From assembly GCA_902570695.1 (NCBI GenBank), contig CACFZE010000001.1:124001-188000 (forward strand): DNA of 64,000 nt, written 5' to 3'. Positions 10,257 to 20,176 of this stretch are shown here, in pieces. How positions within the stretch are numbered: position 1 is the stretch's first letter; each line of letters starts with the position of its first letter. A model generated the notes under the pieces. It did not search any database. It was not told the origin of the DNA and saw only the letters and a program-made list of their open reading frames with translations. The stretch is from an uncultured Pelagibacteraceae bacterium. Lineage in GTDB: Bacteria > Pseudomonadota > Alphaproteobacteria > Pelagibacterales > Pelagibacteraceae. Both the position numbers and the translations under genes were made by a program.

Positions 10257-11088
10257 AAGTCACTAAAAATCTATAAAGAAATAAAGTACCAATAACATAT
10301 AGAAAAACACCAAATAATCTTTGTGTTTTAACTCTATCTAGATCTTGAACTGTTTTTGCTCCAATTCTTGCCATGAATGTGGTTATTGGAACAAAAATTA
10401 TAAATGCAGGAATATTAATAAATCCAATACTGAGTGGGATATCGGCTTTTAACATCAAGCCAGATGTAAAAAAACCAATCGATCCAAATAAGGCTATTAT
10501 AAATCCAATCGCCGCTGAACTTCCAATAGCCAGGTTAATAGGATAACCAAAATATCTTAGTATAGGAACATTCATCATGGCTCCCGTTATTCCCATTGGA
10601 GCTGATATTAGTCCCGATAGAAAACCGAATATTACCCTAGGAAATATACTAAATTTTTTTTTTAATTTTTTTTTTTTTATATTTTGCAACAATAAATATG
10701 CACCAAAAAAATAAACAACTGCAGAGAAAAAAAACAACAATGTTTTTGTATTCATAAATGCTGCCATGACTGTTCCTGTAAAAACTCCAATTATAACAAA
10801 TGAACCATAATTTTTTATAATACTCATATCGACAGCTTTATATTTTCTATGAGTTAATACTGAGGCTGTAGCAGTTAAAATTGTTATTGAGAAAGCTGTC
10901 CCTACAGATAAATGCATCAAATAATCTTTATCCACGTTAAATGCTTCAAATACAAAAAATAAAAATGGAACTGAGATTAATCCTCCACCGATACCAAAAA
11001 AGCCTGCAAAAAAACCAACCGGAACAGCGGTTGCCATCATTAAAAAAATAAAATAAATATTATTAATCTCTAAAAGAGTATTATTCAA
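10255..11088 (-). CDS. TauE/SafE family sulfite-exporter-like membrane protein
   Basis: FFAGFFGIGGGLISVPFLF N-terminal motif and multiple TM helices. Confidence 0.85.
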   Translation of the reverse strand: MNNTLLEINNIYFIFLMMATAVPVGFFAGFFGIGGGLISVPFLFFVFEAFNVDKDYLMHLSVGTAFSITILTATASVLTHRKYKAVDMSIIKNYGSFVIIGVFTGTVMAAFMNTKTLLFFFSAVVYFFGAYLLLQNIKKKKLKKKFSIFPRVIFGFLSGLISAPMGITGAMMNVPILRYFGYPINLAIGSSAAIGFIIALFGSIGFFTSGLMLKADIPLSIGFINIPAFIIFVPITTFMARIGAKTVQDLDRVKTQRLFGVFLYVIGTLFLYRFLVT

Positions 11089-12082
11089 TTTGACCTGCCG
11101 ATATACTTTGTGGATTAAATTTTACTTTATCCATTATGTGATCAATTTTCTTAACATCGGCATCTCTTACACACATATTTTCACTTAAATATCTTTTCCA
11201 AAAACTAGAGCCTGTTTGTCCATGAAATAAACCAAGAGTATGTCTCATGATTTGATTTAATCTTGTACCTTTTTTAATTTCTTCTTTTACATACTCAATT
11301 AGTTTCTCAACAACTTCTTGTCTTGTTAAAACTTCACTATTATTAAAAATTTGGTTCTCAATATCTGCCAACATGTAAGGGGAATGATAAATTGATCTTC
11401 CAATCATAACACCATCTACATTATCTAAATGTTCTTTGATTTGATCAGTAGACGTTATGCCTCCATTAATTATTATTTCTAAATCTTTAAAATCTTTTTT
11501 TAATCTATTTACGTATTCATATTTCAAAGGTGGAATGTTTAAATTTTGTTTAGGTGTAAATTTTCCTAACATTGCTTTTCTGGCATGGATTATAAAAGTT
11601 TTAACACCTGTTTCTTTTAAAATATTCACAAAATTATATAAATTTTCGTATTGATCAACATTGTCATATCCAATTCTAGTTTTAACTGTTACAGGAAGTG
11701 TTGTTTTTGAAATCATTTCACTTAGACAATCAGCAACAAGATTAGGTTCTTGAATTAAACAAGCCCCAAATCTATTTTTCTGAACTTTTTTACTTGGACA
11801 ACCTAAATTTAAATTTATTTCATCATAACCAAATTCTTCACCTAAATATGCTGCATTTCCTAATAATTTTGGAGAAGAACCACCAAGTTGCAGAGCAACA
11901 GGTTTTTCTCTCATATCAAATTCTAATAGTTTCTTTTTATCTCCTCTATCAATAGCTTCTGAGACAATCATTTCAGTATAGAGAAGAACGTTTTTACTAA
12001 TTAGTCTTAAGAAAAATCTTTCATGTTTGTCTGTGCAGTCCATCATTGGAGCAACGGAAACAGTTCTATTTAATCTAGACAT
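11081..12082 (-). CDS. dusA: tRNA-dihydrouridine synthase A
   Basis: SVAPMMDCTDKHERFFLRLIS, NLNLGCPSKKVQ, TVKTRIGYD motifs. Confidence 0.92.
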   Translation of the reverse strand: MSRLNRTVSVAPMMDCTDKHERFFLRLISKNVLLYTEMIVSEAIDRGDKKKLLEFDMREKPVALQLGGSSPKLLGNAAYLGEEFGYDEINLNLGCPSKKVQKNRFGACLIQEPNLVADCLSEMISKTTLPVTVKTRIGYDNVDQYENLYNFVNILKETGVKTFIIHARKAMLGKFTPKQNLNIPPLKYEYVNRLKKDFKDLEIIINGGITSTDQIKEHLDNVDGVMIGRSIYHSPYMLADIENQIFNNSEVLTRQEVVEKLIEYVKEEIKKGTRLNQIMRHTLGLFHGQTGSSFWKRYLSENMCVRDADVKKIDHIMDKVKFNPQSISAGQIE

Positions 12083-13382
12083 ATTTTTTGAGTTTGCTTG
12101 ATATATTAATTTTTTTTTCGTTTACATACTCTTGATGATTTTGCTCAATTTTCCCAAGTTCATATTTGTAATTAACCATAATTCCGAATGACCTTTTAAA
12201 TCCTACATCAGAAACATTGGCATTAACTACAATATCGTCAATTTCAGCTCCATTTTTTAAATGAAACCTACAAACATCATTAATGGGAAAACCTAGATCA
12301 TTTTTTTGTACAGCTAAGTAATTTAAAGCAAGTTTTGTAAGTAATTCTTTATTATCAATAAATTTTCTATCTCCAATTTTAAGGTCTAATGATTTTAAAA
12401 ACTCAACTTTTACAAAATTATCTTTTTGAACTATTTCACTAATTTTCTCATTTTCTGAAGATTTTACCCAATCTGCAAAACCTTGCATCGGTGATAAAGT
12501 TCCAAAATTTTTTACATCAGGTAACTCTTCTTGTAATTCGTATACCACCCTTTTGATTAAGAAGTTACCAAGCGTAACTCTTGAAAGACCCTCTTGGCAG
12601 TTGCTAATTGAATAAAATGTAGCTGTATCATAATTTTCGTTTTTTCCATCATTTGGTCTTGTCAATTCTTGAATAGATTTTGCCAAACCTTTCGTTAGTG
12701 CAATCTCAACAAAAATTATTGGTTCATCTTCTAATGCTGGATGAAAATAAGCAAAAAATCTTCTATTTTCACCTAATCTAATTTTCAATTCATTCATATC
12801 TTTCATCGAATGAACTTTTTCGTATTTTAATAATTTTTCTAATATTGCAGCTTTTGTATCCCAGGTTATTTTTCTTAATTTTAAAAATCCAGGATTGAAC
12901 CAATTTTTAAAAATATCAATCAAATCATAATCTAATTCTTTTAATTCAGGATTTTTTAATAAAAACATTTGTAGATCTTCTCTTAAAGAAACAATCTCAG
13001 CTGTTCCATTTGGAGCCATGTTTAATCTAACAAACAATTCTTTTCTAGTACCTGATGTAATTCTTGATAAATTTAAAATTGATCTACTATTTTTATTTTC
13101 TGTATAATCTTTTATGGCATTATCTATATTAGCTGTATCAGGTTTATATTTTTCGTTAACTTGAAGTAAGAATTTTAATTTATCTTCATGAGATAAATTA
13201 TGGTATCTAAAAAGAATATCCCTTGCTAACGTAATTCCAAATGCTGCTCCTTTAGATGATAACAGGTCATCACATAGCTCAATTAAATCTCTTTTTTTAG
13301 AGAATTTTTTTAGTGATTTTTTCTCTAAAATTTTTTGACCAGCATCAGCAATGGTCTCGAATATTCTTTTTATATTTAACAT
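12075..13382 (-). CDS. Malonyl-CoA decarboxylase
   Basis: MCD signatures: EPIIFVEIALTKGLAKSIQEL, FYSISNCQEGLSRVTLGNFLIKRVV, FGTLSPMQGFADWV. Confidence 0.9.
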   Translation of the reverse strand: MLNIKRIFETIADAGQKILEKKSLKKFSKKRDLIELCDDLLSSKGAAFGITLARDILFRYHNLSHEDKLKFLLQVNEKYKPDTANIDNAIKDYTENKNSRSILNLSRITSGTRKELFVRLNMAPNGTAEIVSLREDLQMFLLKNPELKELDYDLIDIFKNWFNPGFLKLRKITWDTKAAILEKLLKYEKVHSMKDMNELKIRLGENRRFFAYFHPALEDEPIIFVEIALTKGLAKSIQELTRPNDGKNENYDTATFYSISNCQEGLSRVTLGNFLIKRVVYELQEELPDVKNFGTLSPMQGFADWVKSSENEKISEIVQKDNFVKVEFLKSLDLKIGDRKFIDNKELLTKLALNYLAVQKNDLGFPINDVCRFHLKNGAEIDDIVVNANVSDVGFKRSFGIMVNYKYELGKIEQNHQEYVNEKKINISSKLKKYV

Positions 13383-13397
13383 GATGTTTTTTATATA

Positions 13398-14729
13398 TTA
13401 AAAACCTAAACTTTTACCCATTATTTTGTCAGGTAACCAAGTGACAATCTCAGGAAAAATACACAAAATAAGTATAGCTAAAGCCATAATTATCATAAAT
13501 GGTATAGATCCCTTTAAAATTTCTGAAAGACTAACATCTGGAGTGATACCTTTGATTATATAAAGGTTCAATCCAACGGGTGGTGTTATAAGACCAATTT
13601 CCATATTGATTGTAAATACAATTGCAAACCAATAAGGATCAAACCCCAATTGAGTTATAACTGGCAACAATATTGCGGAAGTCATAACAATTACGGCAAC
13701 TGGAGGTAAAAAGAAACCTGCAATCAAGAGAAATATATTTATTAAAATAAATACTACCCATTTATTAGAGCTCATCTCTACCATACTTTGAGCTAATGAT
13801 TGAGTTACGTAAAGTTGTGATAATGTAAATGCAAAAAGATAAGAAGCTGCGATGATAAACATTATCATCACACTTTCTTTCATTGAAACTTTAACTATAT
13901 TCCATATTTTTTTTGGTTGGTAAATTTTGTATACAACTGCAATCAAAACAAAAACTAAAAAGGCTCCAACCCCTGAAGCCTCTGATGGAGTTGCAACACC
14001 ACCATATAAAACATATAAAACACCAGCAATGATTGCTAAGAAAGGAAGTATCCTTGGTAGGACTTCAATTTTTTCTTTAAATGTTGGAGGCGTTCTATTC
14101 TTTAGAGCTTTAGCTGAATCTTTGTCAATAAAGTAACTGTGTATCAGTGCCCAGATAGCGAACATACCTGCAAGCATAAATCCAGGTATCAACCCACTTA
14201 AAAATAATCTTCCAATAGATGTTCCAGTTGCAATTCCATAAACAATTAAAACAATACTTGGAGGAATTAATACTCCTAAAGTTCCGCCGGCTGCTATGGT
14301 TCCTGTTGCAATTTGATCTGAGTATCCTCTTTTTCTCATTTCAGGAATTCCCATAGTGCCAATTGCAGCACAGGTTGCAGGACTTGATCCACTAAGTGCA
14401 GCAAAAATTGAGCAAGCTCCTATGTTAGAAATAACTAATCCTCCGGGTACTCTCCATAGCCATCTATCCAATCCTGTATATAAATCTTTTCCAGCTGGGG
14501 AATTAGCAACTGCCATTCCCATTAAAATAAACATTGGTATTGAAAGCAGAACAAACGAATTTAATCCTGCATAGAAAGTTTCAGCAAAAACATCTAACAT
14601 TTGAAAACCTTCAAAAGCAACTAAAAGAGCTATTGATACAAAGCTTAAACCAAAAGCAATTGGTATTCCGGAAAATAATACTATCAAAGTAAAAACAGCA
14701 ACGATTATTGCAATTATTAATGGATCCAT
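13398..14729 (-). CDS. dctM: TRAP transporter large permease (DctM family)
   Basis: IPMFILMGMAVANSPAGKDLY, multi-TM DctM family. Confidence 0.92.
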   Translation of the reverse strand: MDPLIIAIIVAVFTLIVLFSGIPIAFGLSFVSIALLVAFEGFQMLDVFAETFYAGLNSFVLLSIPMFILMGMAVANSPAGKDLYTGLDRWLWRVPGGLVISNIGACSIFAALSGSSPATCAAIGTMGIPEMRKRGYSDQIATGTIAAGGTLGVLIPPSIVLIVYGIATGTSIGRLFLSGLIPGFMLAGMFAIWALIHSYFIDKDSAKALKNRTPPTFKEKIEVLPRILPFLAIIAGVLYVLYGGVATPSEASGVGAFLVFVLIAVVYKIYQPKKIWNIVKVSMKESVMIMFIIAASYLFAFTLSQLYVTQSLAQSMVEMSSNKWVVFILINIFLLIAGFFLPPVAVIVMTSAILLPVITQLGFDPYWFAIVFTINMEIGLITPPVGLNLYIIKGITPDVSLSEILKGSIPFMIIMALAILILCIFPEIVTWLPDKIMGKSLGF

Positions 14730-15223
14730 TAGTTAGTATCCTTTTCGTCTGTAAGCTTAATAATCTCTGCTATATATTGTAAAATCATTAACGCAGCACC
14801 TATCATCATTGAAGAATATGGTACCCACAAAGGAAGATCCCAAACAGTTCCCGTTGAGTAATTTTTAGTAAAAGCTTCCTCAACCATTAAAAATCCAAAA
14901 TAGAATAATATTAAGAAGAATAATAAACTGACTAATGAGGTAAAAATTTTAAGTCTTAAAATATTTTTTTTTGATAAAAAATCATAAATCCACTCCATAC
15001 TGACATGAGCTTTTTCACTTAAAACATAAGCACTTCCAATAAATGTTGAAGCAACTAAAAGCATTGTTACTAGCTCTGTTTGCCATGTTATAGCTCTTTG
15101 AAAAAAGTATCTTTCAAAAACTAATTCTACGATTACAAGAATTGATAAAAGTAAAGCTAGAACAGCAAAAGCTCCGCAAGCTCTTGCAACATAATCACAA
15201 AATTTTAAGTATTTTTCTTTCAT
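14729..15223 (-). CDS. dctQ: TRAP transporter small permease (DctQ family)
   Basis: 4-TM protein between dctP and dctM; VERYFFQRAITWQTELVTMLLVASTFIGSAY. Confidence 0.88.
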   Translation of the reverse strand: MKEKYLKFCDYVARACGAFAVLALLLSILVIVELVFERYFFQRAITWQTELVTMLLVASTFIGSAYVLSEKAHVSMEWIYDFLSKKNILRLKIFTSLVSLLFFLILFYFGFLMVEEAFTKNYSTGTVWDLPLWVPYSSMMIGAALMILQYIAEIIKLTDEKDTN

Positions 15224-15262
15224 AAAAAAAACCCCTACCTATAGAGAATAAATAGGGGTTCT
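15224..15262 (-). terminator. Stem-loop plus T-run between dctP and dctQ (attenuator-like)
   Basis: Minus strand AGAACCCCTA-loop-TAGGGGTTTT followed by T's and the dctQ ATG. Confidence 0.75.
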
Positions 15263-15274
15263 TTATATATTATT

Positions 15275-16285
15275 TTATTTAACTGCTAAAGCCATTTCCA
15301 TTAGCTTATCGCCACCTGGAACTTTTTCAGCAAAAGCTTTGTGAGATGATTTTATTGCAATATCAACCCATGCAGCATGATCATCAGCATCCATATACAC
15401 TAATTTAACACCTGCAGCCTTGTATGCTTCCTCAAACTTTTTATCTAAGTTTTCTACTTGAGCTGTCATATATTTCTCTGCAACTTTTCCTGCTTTCATT
15501 AAAGCCACTTGCTGGCTTGAATTTAATGCATTGTAGCTTTTCTTAGACATCAAAATTGGTTCATACATAAACCATAAACCAAATTTCCCTGGAGGAGTTG
15601 CACATTTTACTTGTTCGTAAATTTTGTAACTTACAAAACTTCCTGAACTTGTATTTGCACCTGTTAATACACCAGTTTGTAATCCAGTATAAATTTCAGA
15701 TGATGGCATACTTTGAATACCTGCGCCTGCAGCTTCTAACATTTGGTTGAAAGCTTTTCCTGCAGCTCTCATCACTTGTCCTTTAGCATCACTTGGATTC
15801 TTGATGCATTTAGTTTTTGATGCGAAACCACCACCTAACCATGCATCAGATAGTACTACAACACCAGCATCACTGATTATTTTTTTAATCTCAGTCATCA
15901 TTGGACCTTTATTAAATCTCAATGCATGCTCATGATTTTTTACAGTTCCTGGCATCAATGTAGCATCAAATTCTGGATGGAATTTTGATGCATAAGCTAA
16001 TGGGAAAGCAGAAATATCTAATTGACCTGTAGTCATAGGTTTCCACTGTTCTTTTGGCTTATAAAGTGACTTAGCTGGATAAATTCTAATTTCTAAATCA
16101 ACGTTTGCTTTTTTTACTTCATCAGCAATAATTTGTACCATTTCATGACGTGGGTCAAAAGAGCCATCAGCTCTTGGTGTTCCTGGCCATTGGTGACTTG
16201 CTTTTAATGTAACTGCATATGCAGATCCTACTATTGAAAAAGCTATAATTATTGAAGACAAATATAATGTTATTTTTCTTAACAT
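15275..16285 (-). CDS. dctP: TRAP transporter substrate-binding protein (DctP family)
   Basis: Signal peptide, DctP-like fold, adjacent to DctQM. Confidence 0.92.
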   Translation of the reverse strand: MLRKITLYLSSIIIAFSIVGSAYAVTLKASHQWPGTPRADGSFDPRHEMVQIIADEVKKANVDLEIRIYPAKSLYKPKEQWKPMTTGQLDISAFPLAYASKFHPEFDATLMPGTVKNHEHALRFNKGPMMTEIKKIISDAGVVVLSDAWLGGGFASKTKCIKNPSDAKGQVMRAAGKAFNQMLEAAGAGIQSMPSSEIYTGLQTGVLTGANTSSGSFVSYKIYEQVKCATPPGKFGLWFMYEPILMSKKSYNALNSSQQVALMKAGKVAEKYMTAQVENLDKKFEEAYKAAGVKLVYMDADDHAAWVDIAIKSSHKAFAEKVPGGDKLMEMALAVK

Positions 16286-16369
16286 AGTTTTCCCCTTTTA
16301 TTTATATTGGAGATATTAAATTGAACTTGAGTGAAAGAGTCAATATAAGGAAATGTCATACTTATTATT

Positions 16370-17512
16370 ATGGATGGTCCTTTAAAAAATTTATTAGTTG
16401 TTGATCTTACTAGGGTTTTGGTGGGTCCATATTGTACAATGATTTTATCTGACCTAGGTGCACGTGTAATTAAAGTAGAAGCACCAGAAATTGGTGATGA
16501 TTCAAGAAAATTTGGACCATTTGTAAAAGACTATTCGGCATATTTTATGTCACTTAATAGAGGAAAAGAGAGTATTGCACTTAATTTAAAAAATGAAGAT
16601 GACAAAAAAATCTTTGATAAAATTTTAGCAAAAGCAGATATTTTAGTAGAAAATTTTAAACCAGGTACTTTAGAAAAATGGGGATATGGTTGGAAAGATG
16701 TAAGCAAAAAATATCCAAAATTAATATATGCATCTGCATCTGGTTTCGGTCAGACTGGACCTTTAAAAGAATTACCCGCTTATGACATGGTGGTTCAAGG
16801 AATGGGTGGACTGATGAGTGTTACGGGTCATCCAAATAGTGAACCAACAAGAGTTGGAACTTCAATTGGTGACATCACAGCAGGTCTTTTTACTGCGATT
16901 GGAATTAACGCAGCTTTGTATGATAGACAAAAAACAGGCAAGGGAATGTTTATAGATGTTTCTATGTTAGACTGCCAAATTGCAATTTTAGAAAATGCAA
17001 TTGCAAGATATTTATCTAAGAATGAAATTCCCAAACCGATGGGATCTAGACATCCTTCTATCGCTCCGTTTGAGGCATTTAAAACAAAGGATAGTTATAT
17101 AATTATTGCTGCAGGTAACGATAAATTATATGAAAAACTTTGTGAAGTATTAGGAATACCTGAGATGGTGAAAGATAAAAGATTTAATACCAATTCACTC
17201 AGATGTGAAAATATGAATGAACTAAAATCAATTTTTGAAGATAAACTTTCTTCAAAAAATACTTCTGAATGGGTAAGTGAAATGGAAAAATTAAAGATAC
17301 CTTGTGGACCGATATTTAATATTAAAGAAGCGGTAGAAAATCCTCAAGTCGAAGCAAGAAACATGATTGTTAAAGCCTATCATAAAGTAGTTGGTGATTT
17401 TAGATTAGCAGGCAATCCTATAAAAATGTCTTCATACGAAGATAAAAGTACTAGAGGGGACATTCCTGATCTTGATGAACACAGGGAACAAATATTAAAA
17501 GAGTTTTCTTAA
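16370..17512 (+). CDS. CaiB/BaiF class III CoA-transferase
   Basis: LVVDLTRVLVGPYCTMILSDLGARVIKVEAPEIGDDSR; YDMVVQGMGGLMSVTG. Confidence 0.9.
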   Translation: MDGPLKNLLVVDLTRVLVGPYCTMILSDLGARVIKVEAPEIGDDSRKFGPFVKDYSAYFMSLNRGKESIALNLKNEDDKKIFDKILAKADILVENFKPGTLEKWGYGWKDVSKKYPKLIYASASGFGQTGPLKELPAYDMVVQGMGGLMSVTGHPNSEPTRVGTSIGDITAGLFTAIGINAALYDRQKTGKGMFIDVSMLDCQIAILENAIARYLSKNEIPKPMGSRHPSIAPFEAFKTKDSYIIIAAGNDKLYEKLCEVLGIPEMVKDKRFNTNSLRCENMNELKSIFEDKLSSKNTSEWVSEMEKLKIPCGPIFNIKEAVENPQVEARNMIVKAYHKVVGDFRLAGNPIKMSSYEDKSTRGDIPDLDEHREQILKEFS

Positions 17513-18040
17513 TTAAGAATTATTTTCTTCGTCGCTTACGTTATCTGAAACTTGCTCTTCTGCTTCTGAAACTTGATCTAGTGAAACGTCATCATTTTCT
17601 TCTGCCTCACTTGGAGATTCTACATTAACATCAGGTTGAGCTGATGGTGATAATTCAGCAAGATCTTCTTTTGAAACTTGAATTTTTTCAGGAATTTTTC
17701 TAGCTCTTTTAGAAGGAAGGATTGGCACACCGCTTTTTGAGATTTCACCTTTGTATAAATTCTCAAAATCATCACCAATATCTTCATCTTCTTCAGCAGA
17801 ATCATCAATTTGTTCTACATGTTTTCTTAGTTTGTATACTGCAGCTTCAGTTAAATCTGGAACTTTAATTGTTTCTTCAGCTATTTCTCTTAAAGCAATA
17901 ACTGTGTGTTTGTCGTTATCTCTATCTAATGTAGGTTCAATCCCTGAATTAAGTTGAGTAGCTCTCTCTTTAGCAACCAAAACTAATTCGTAAGGGCTAT
18001 CTACTTTGTCTATACAGTCTTCAACGGTAACTCTTGCCAT
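17513..18040 (-). CDS. rpoZ: RNA polymerase omega subunit with long acidic C-terminal extension
   Basis: [33 protein letters not shown]...VALREIAEE. Confidence 0.9.
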   Translation of the reverse strand: MARVTVEDCIDKVDSPYELVLVAKERATQLNSGIEPTLDRDNDKHTVIALREIAEETIKVPDLTEAAVYKLRKHVEQIDDSAEEDEDIGDDFENLYKGEISKSGVPILPSKRARKIPEKIQVSKEDLAELSPSAQPDVNVESPSEAEENDDVSLDQVSEAEEQVSDNVSDEENNS

Positions 18041-18081
18041 GGGCGATTAAATATACTCCAAGATCAACAAAATCAAGTGTT

Positions 18082-19290
18082 TTATACTAAAATTGGATTT
18101 AATTTTTTTCTAACTAAAAAAAGAAGAATAAAAGAAATAAGTATATAAAGTGCAGATATTATTGCAATTTTCTCAATTGAAAATCCGATATCAATTAAAA
18201 TACCAAAAAGAGCAGTTCCGAAAGCTGTTGAAAAAACCATAAGTGCAGTGGTCAAAGCTTTAATAGATCCAATATGCTTTACCCCATAAACTTCAGCCCA
18301 AGTAGAAGACCCCAAAACGTTTGCCAAACCATTTGATATTCCAATTAAACCTAAAAATATAAATGCAGTAAATTGTGCATCAAAATAAATAATTACAAAA
18401 GTAGATAGAAATAAAGGAATATTCATAAAAATTAAAAGTTTTCGACTTGTGAATTTATCAATTAAAAAACCAGATATTAAAAGTGTAATTACTGAAAATA
18501 CTGAATAAGACATAAAAGACTGAGCAATTACAAATGGTCCCCAGTTTTTTGATTCAGTAATAAATGACTGATAAACAAATACGCCAGTTGCAATCCAAGG
18601 CATGGCCAGCATATTCATGCTTACTATATAAAATTTGTAATCTTTTATTACTTCAATTCTTTTCCATTGCTTAATATTTTCCTCTTTAAATTCTTCACCT
18701 TGAGTACTTTCTCTCGTATCTAGTTTAACAGTTCGAACTAAGAAGAATGATGCAATAGGTAAAAATATTAAAATTAATATTGCAATTACAGTCCAAATAT
18801 TTTGCCAAGTCGTTAATGACAACAAAAATACCATTAAAACAGGTAAAATAAATTCAGCACTAGATAAACCAAACCAACAAATACTTAATGCTCTACCCCT
18901 TGATTTTGTAAAATATCTTGAAACTGTTGTTGTTGCAGTATGAGACATCATTCCCTGTCCTGAAAATCTCATTAAGAAAATTGCAATGAATAAAAAAACT
19001 ATCGATGAAATTTTTGAAAAGAAAAAACAGGAAAAAGATAAAAGTAATGTTACATAGATTGCAAATCGGAAAATATTTATATCGTCAATTTTCTTTCCAA
19101 CCCATATAAGTAGTAAACTACTGCACAATGTTGCAGATGCATATATTGAGCCAAATTGTCCATGAGTAATTGATAGTGTCTCTCTTATACTTGTATTAAA
19201 TATTCCAAGAAAAAAACTCTGTCCAAAACTTGAAAAAAATGTAAATATAAATCCAAATACAATTACTTTTAAACTTAAATTTTTAAACAT
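18082..19290 (-). CDS. MFS transporter
   Basis: 12-TM MFS profile, FGSIYASATLCSSLLL. Confidence 0.85.
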   Translation of the reverse strand: MFKNLSLKVIVFGFIFTFFSSFGQSFFLGIFNTSIRETLSITHGQFGSIYASATLCSSLLLIWVGKKIDDINIFRFAIYVTLLLSFSCFFFSKISSIVFLFIAIFLMRFSGQGMMSHTATTTVSRYFTKSRGRALSICWFGLSSAEFILPVLMVFLLSLTTWQNIWTVIAILILIFLPIASFFLVRTVKLDTRESTQGEEFKEENIKQWKRIEVIKDYKFYIVSMNMLAMPWIATGVFVYQSFITESKNWGPFVIAQSFMSYSVFSVITLLISGFLIDKFTSRKLLIFMNIPLFLSTFVIIYFDAQFTAFIFLGLIGISNGLANVLGSSTWAEVYGVKHIGSIKALTTALMVFSTAFGTALFGILIDIGFSIEKIAIISALYILISFILLFLVRKKLNPILV

Positions 19291-19298
19291 AAAAAAAT

Positions 19299-20174
19299 AT
19301 GACTTCTAAAGTTGCTTTCATAGGTCTTGGTGTAATGGGTTATCCAATGGCAGGATATATATCAAAAGCAGGACATAATGTAACTGTTTTTAACAGAACA
19401 AAATCAAAAGCAGAAAAATGGATTGGTGAATACAAAGGTAATATGGCTAATACACCATCTGAGGCTGCTAAAGATGCTGATTTTATTTTTACTTGTGTTG
19501 GGAATGACGATGATTTGAGACAAGTCTCTTTAGGAGATGAGGGTTTATTTCATAATGCAAAAGAGGGATGTGTATATATTGATAATTCAACAGTGTCTGC
19601 TGAAATTTCTAGAGAAATTTATAAAGCTGCTAAAGATAAAGGATTTGGTTTTTTAGATGCTCCTATATCTGGAGGACAATCAGGTGCTGAAGGTGGGATA
19701 TTAACTGTCATGGTTGGTGGAGATGATAGTGATTTTAAAAAAGCGGAGCCAATAATAGATTGTTATAGTAAAAAAGTAACTTTAATCGGACCATCAGGTA
19801 GTGGACAATTAACTAAGATGGTCAATCAAATGTGTATTGGTGGTTTAGTTCAAGGTTTATCTGAAGCAGTAAATTTTGGAATTAATGCAGGTTTAGATAT
19901 GGATAAAGTTATGGAAACTATCTCTAAAGGTGCAGCTCAGTCTTGGCAAATGGAGAATAGATATAAAACTATGGTAGCTGATAAATTTGATTACGGATTT
20001 GCTGTGGATTGGATGAGAAAAGATTTAAAAATTTGTATTGAAGAAGCAAAAAGAAATGGTTCACCTGTACCAGTAACTGAAATTGTAGATAGCTATTATG
20101 CTGAAGTTCAAAAAATGGGTGGAAACCGTTGGGATAGCTCAAGTTTAATAGCTAGATTAAAAAAGAAAAAGTAA
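19299..20174 (+). CDS. NAD(P)-dependent beta-hydroxyacid dehydrogenase (3-hydroxyisobutyrate dehydrogenase family)
   Basis: FIGLGVMGYPMAGYISKAGH, DAPISGGQSGAEGGILTVMVGG. Confidence 0.9.
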   Translation: MTSKVAFIGLGVMGYPMAGYISKAGHNVTVFNRTKSKAEKWIGEYKGNMANTPSEAAKDADFIFTCVGNDDDLRQVSLGDEGLFHNAKEGCVYIDNSTVSAEISREIYKAAKDKGFGFLDAPISGGQSGAEGGILTVMVGGDDSDFKKAEPIIDCYSKKVTLIGPSGSGQLTKMVNQMCIGGLVQGLSEAVNFGINAGLDMDKVMETISKGAAQSWQMENRYKTMVADKFDYGFAVDWMRKDLKICIEEAKRNGSPVPVTEIVDSYYAEVQKMGGNRWDSSSLIARLKKKK

Positions 20175-20176
20175 TT

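Noticed and set aside
10220-10260. SAM-II/SAM-V-type riboswitch or tRNA/tmRNA fragment
   Set aside because: The overlapping stems invited comparison, but the site is downstream of both convergent genes, lacks recognisable aptamer core motifs, and no D-arm or T-arm can be drawn.
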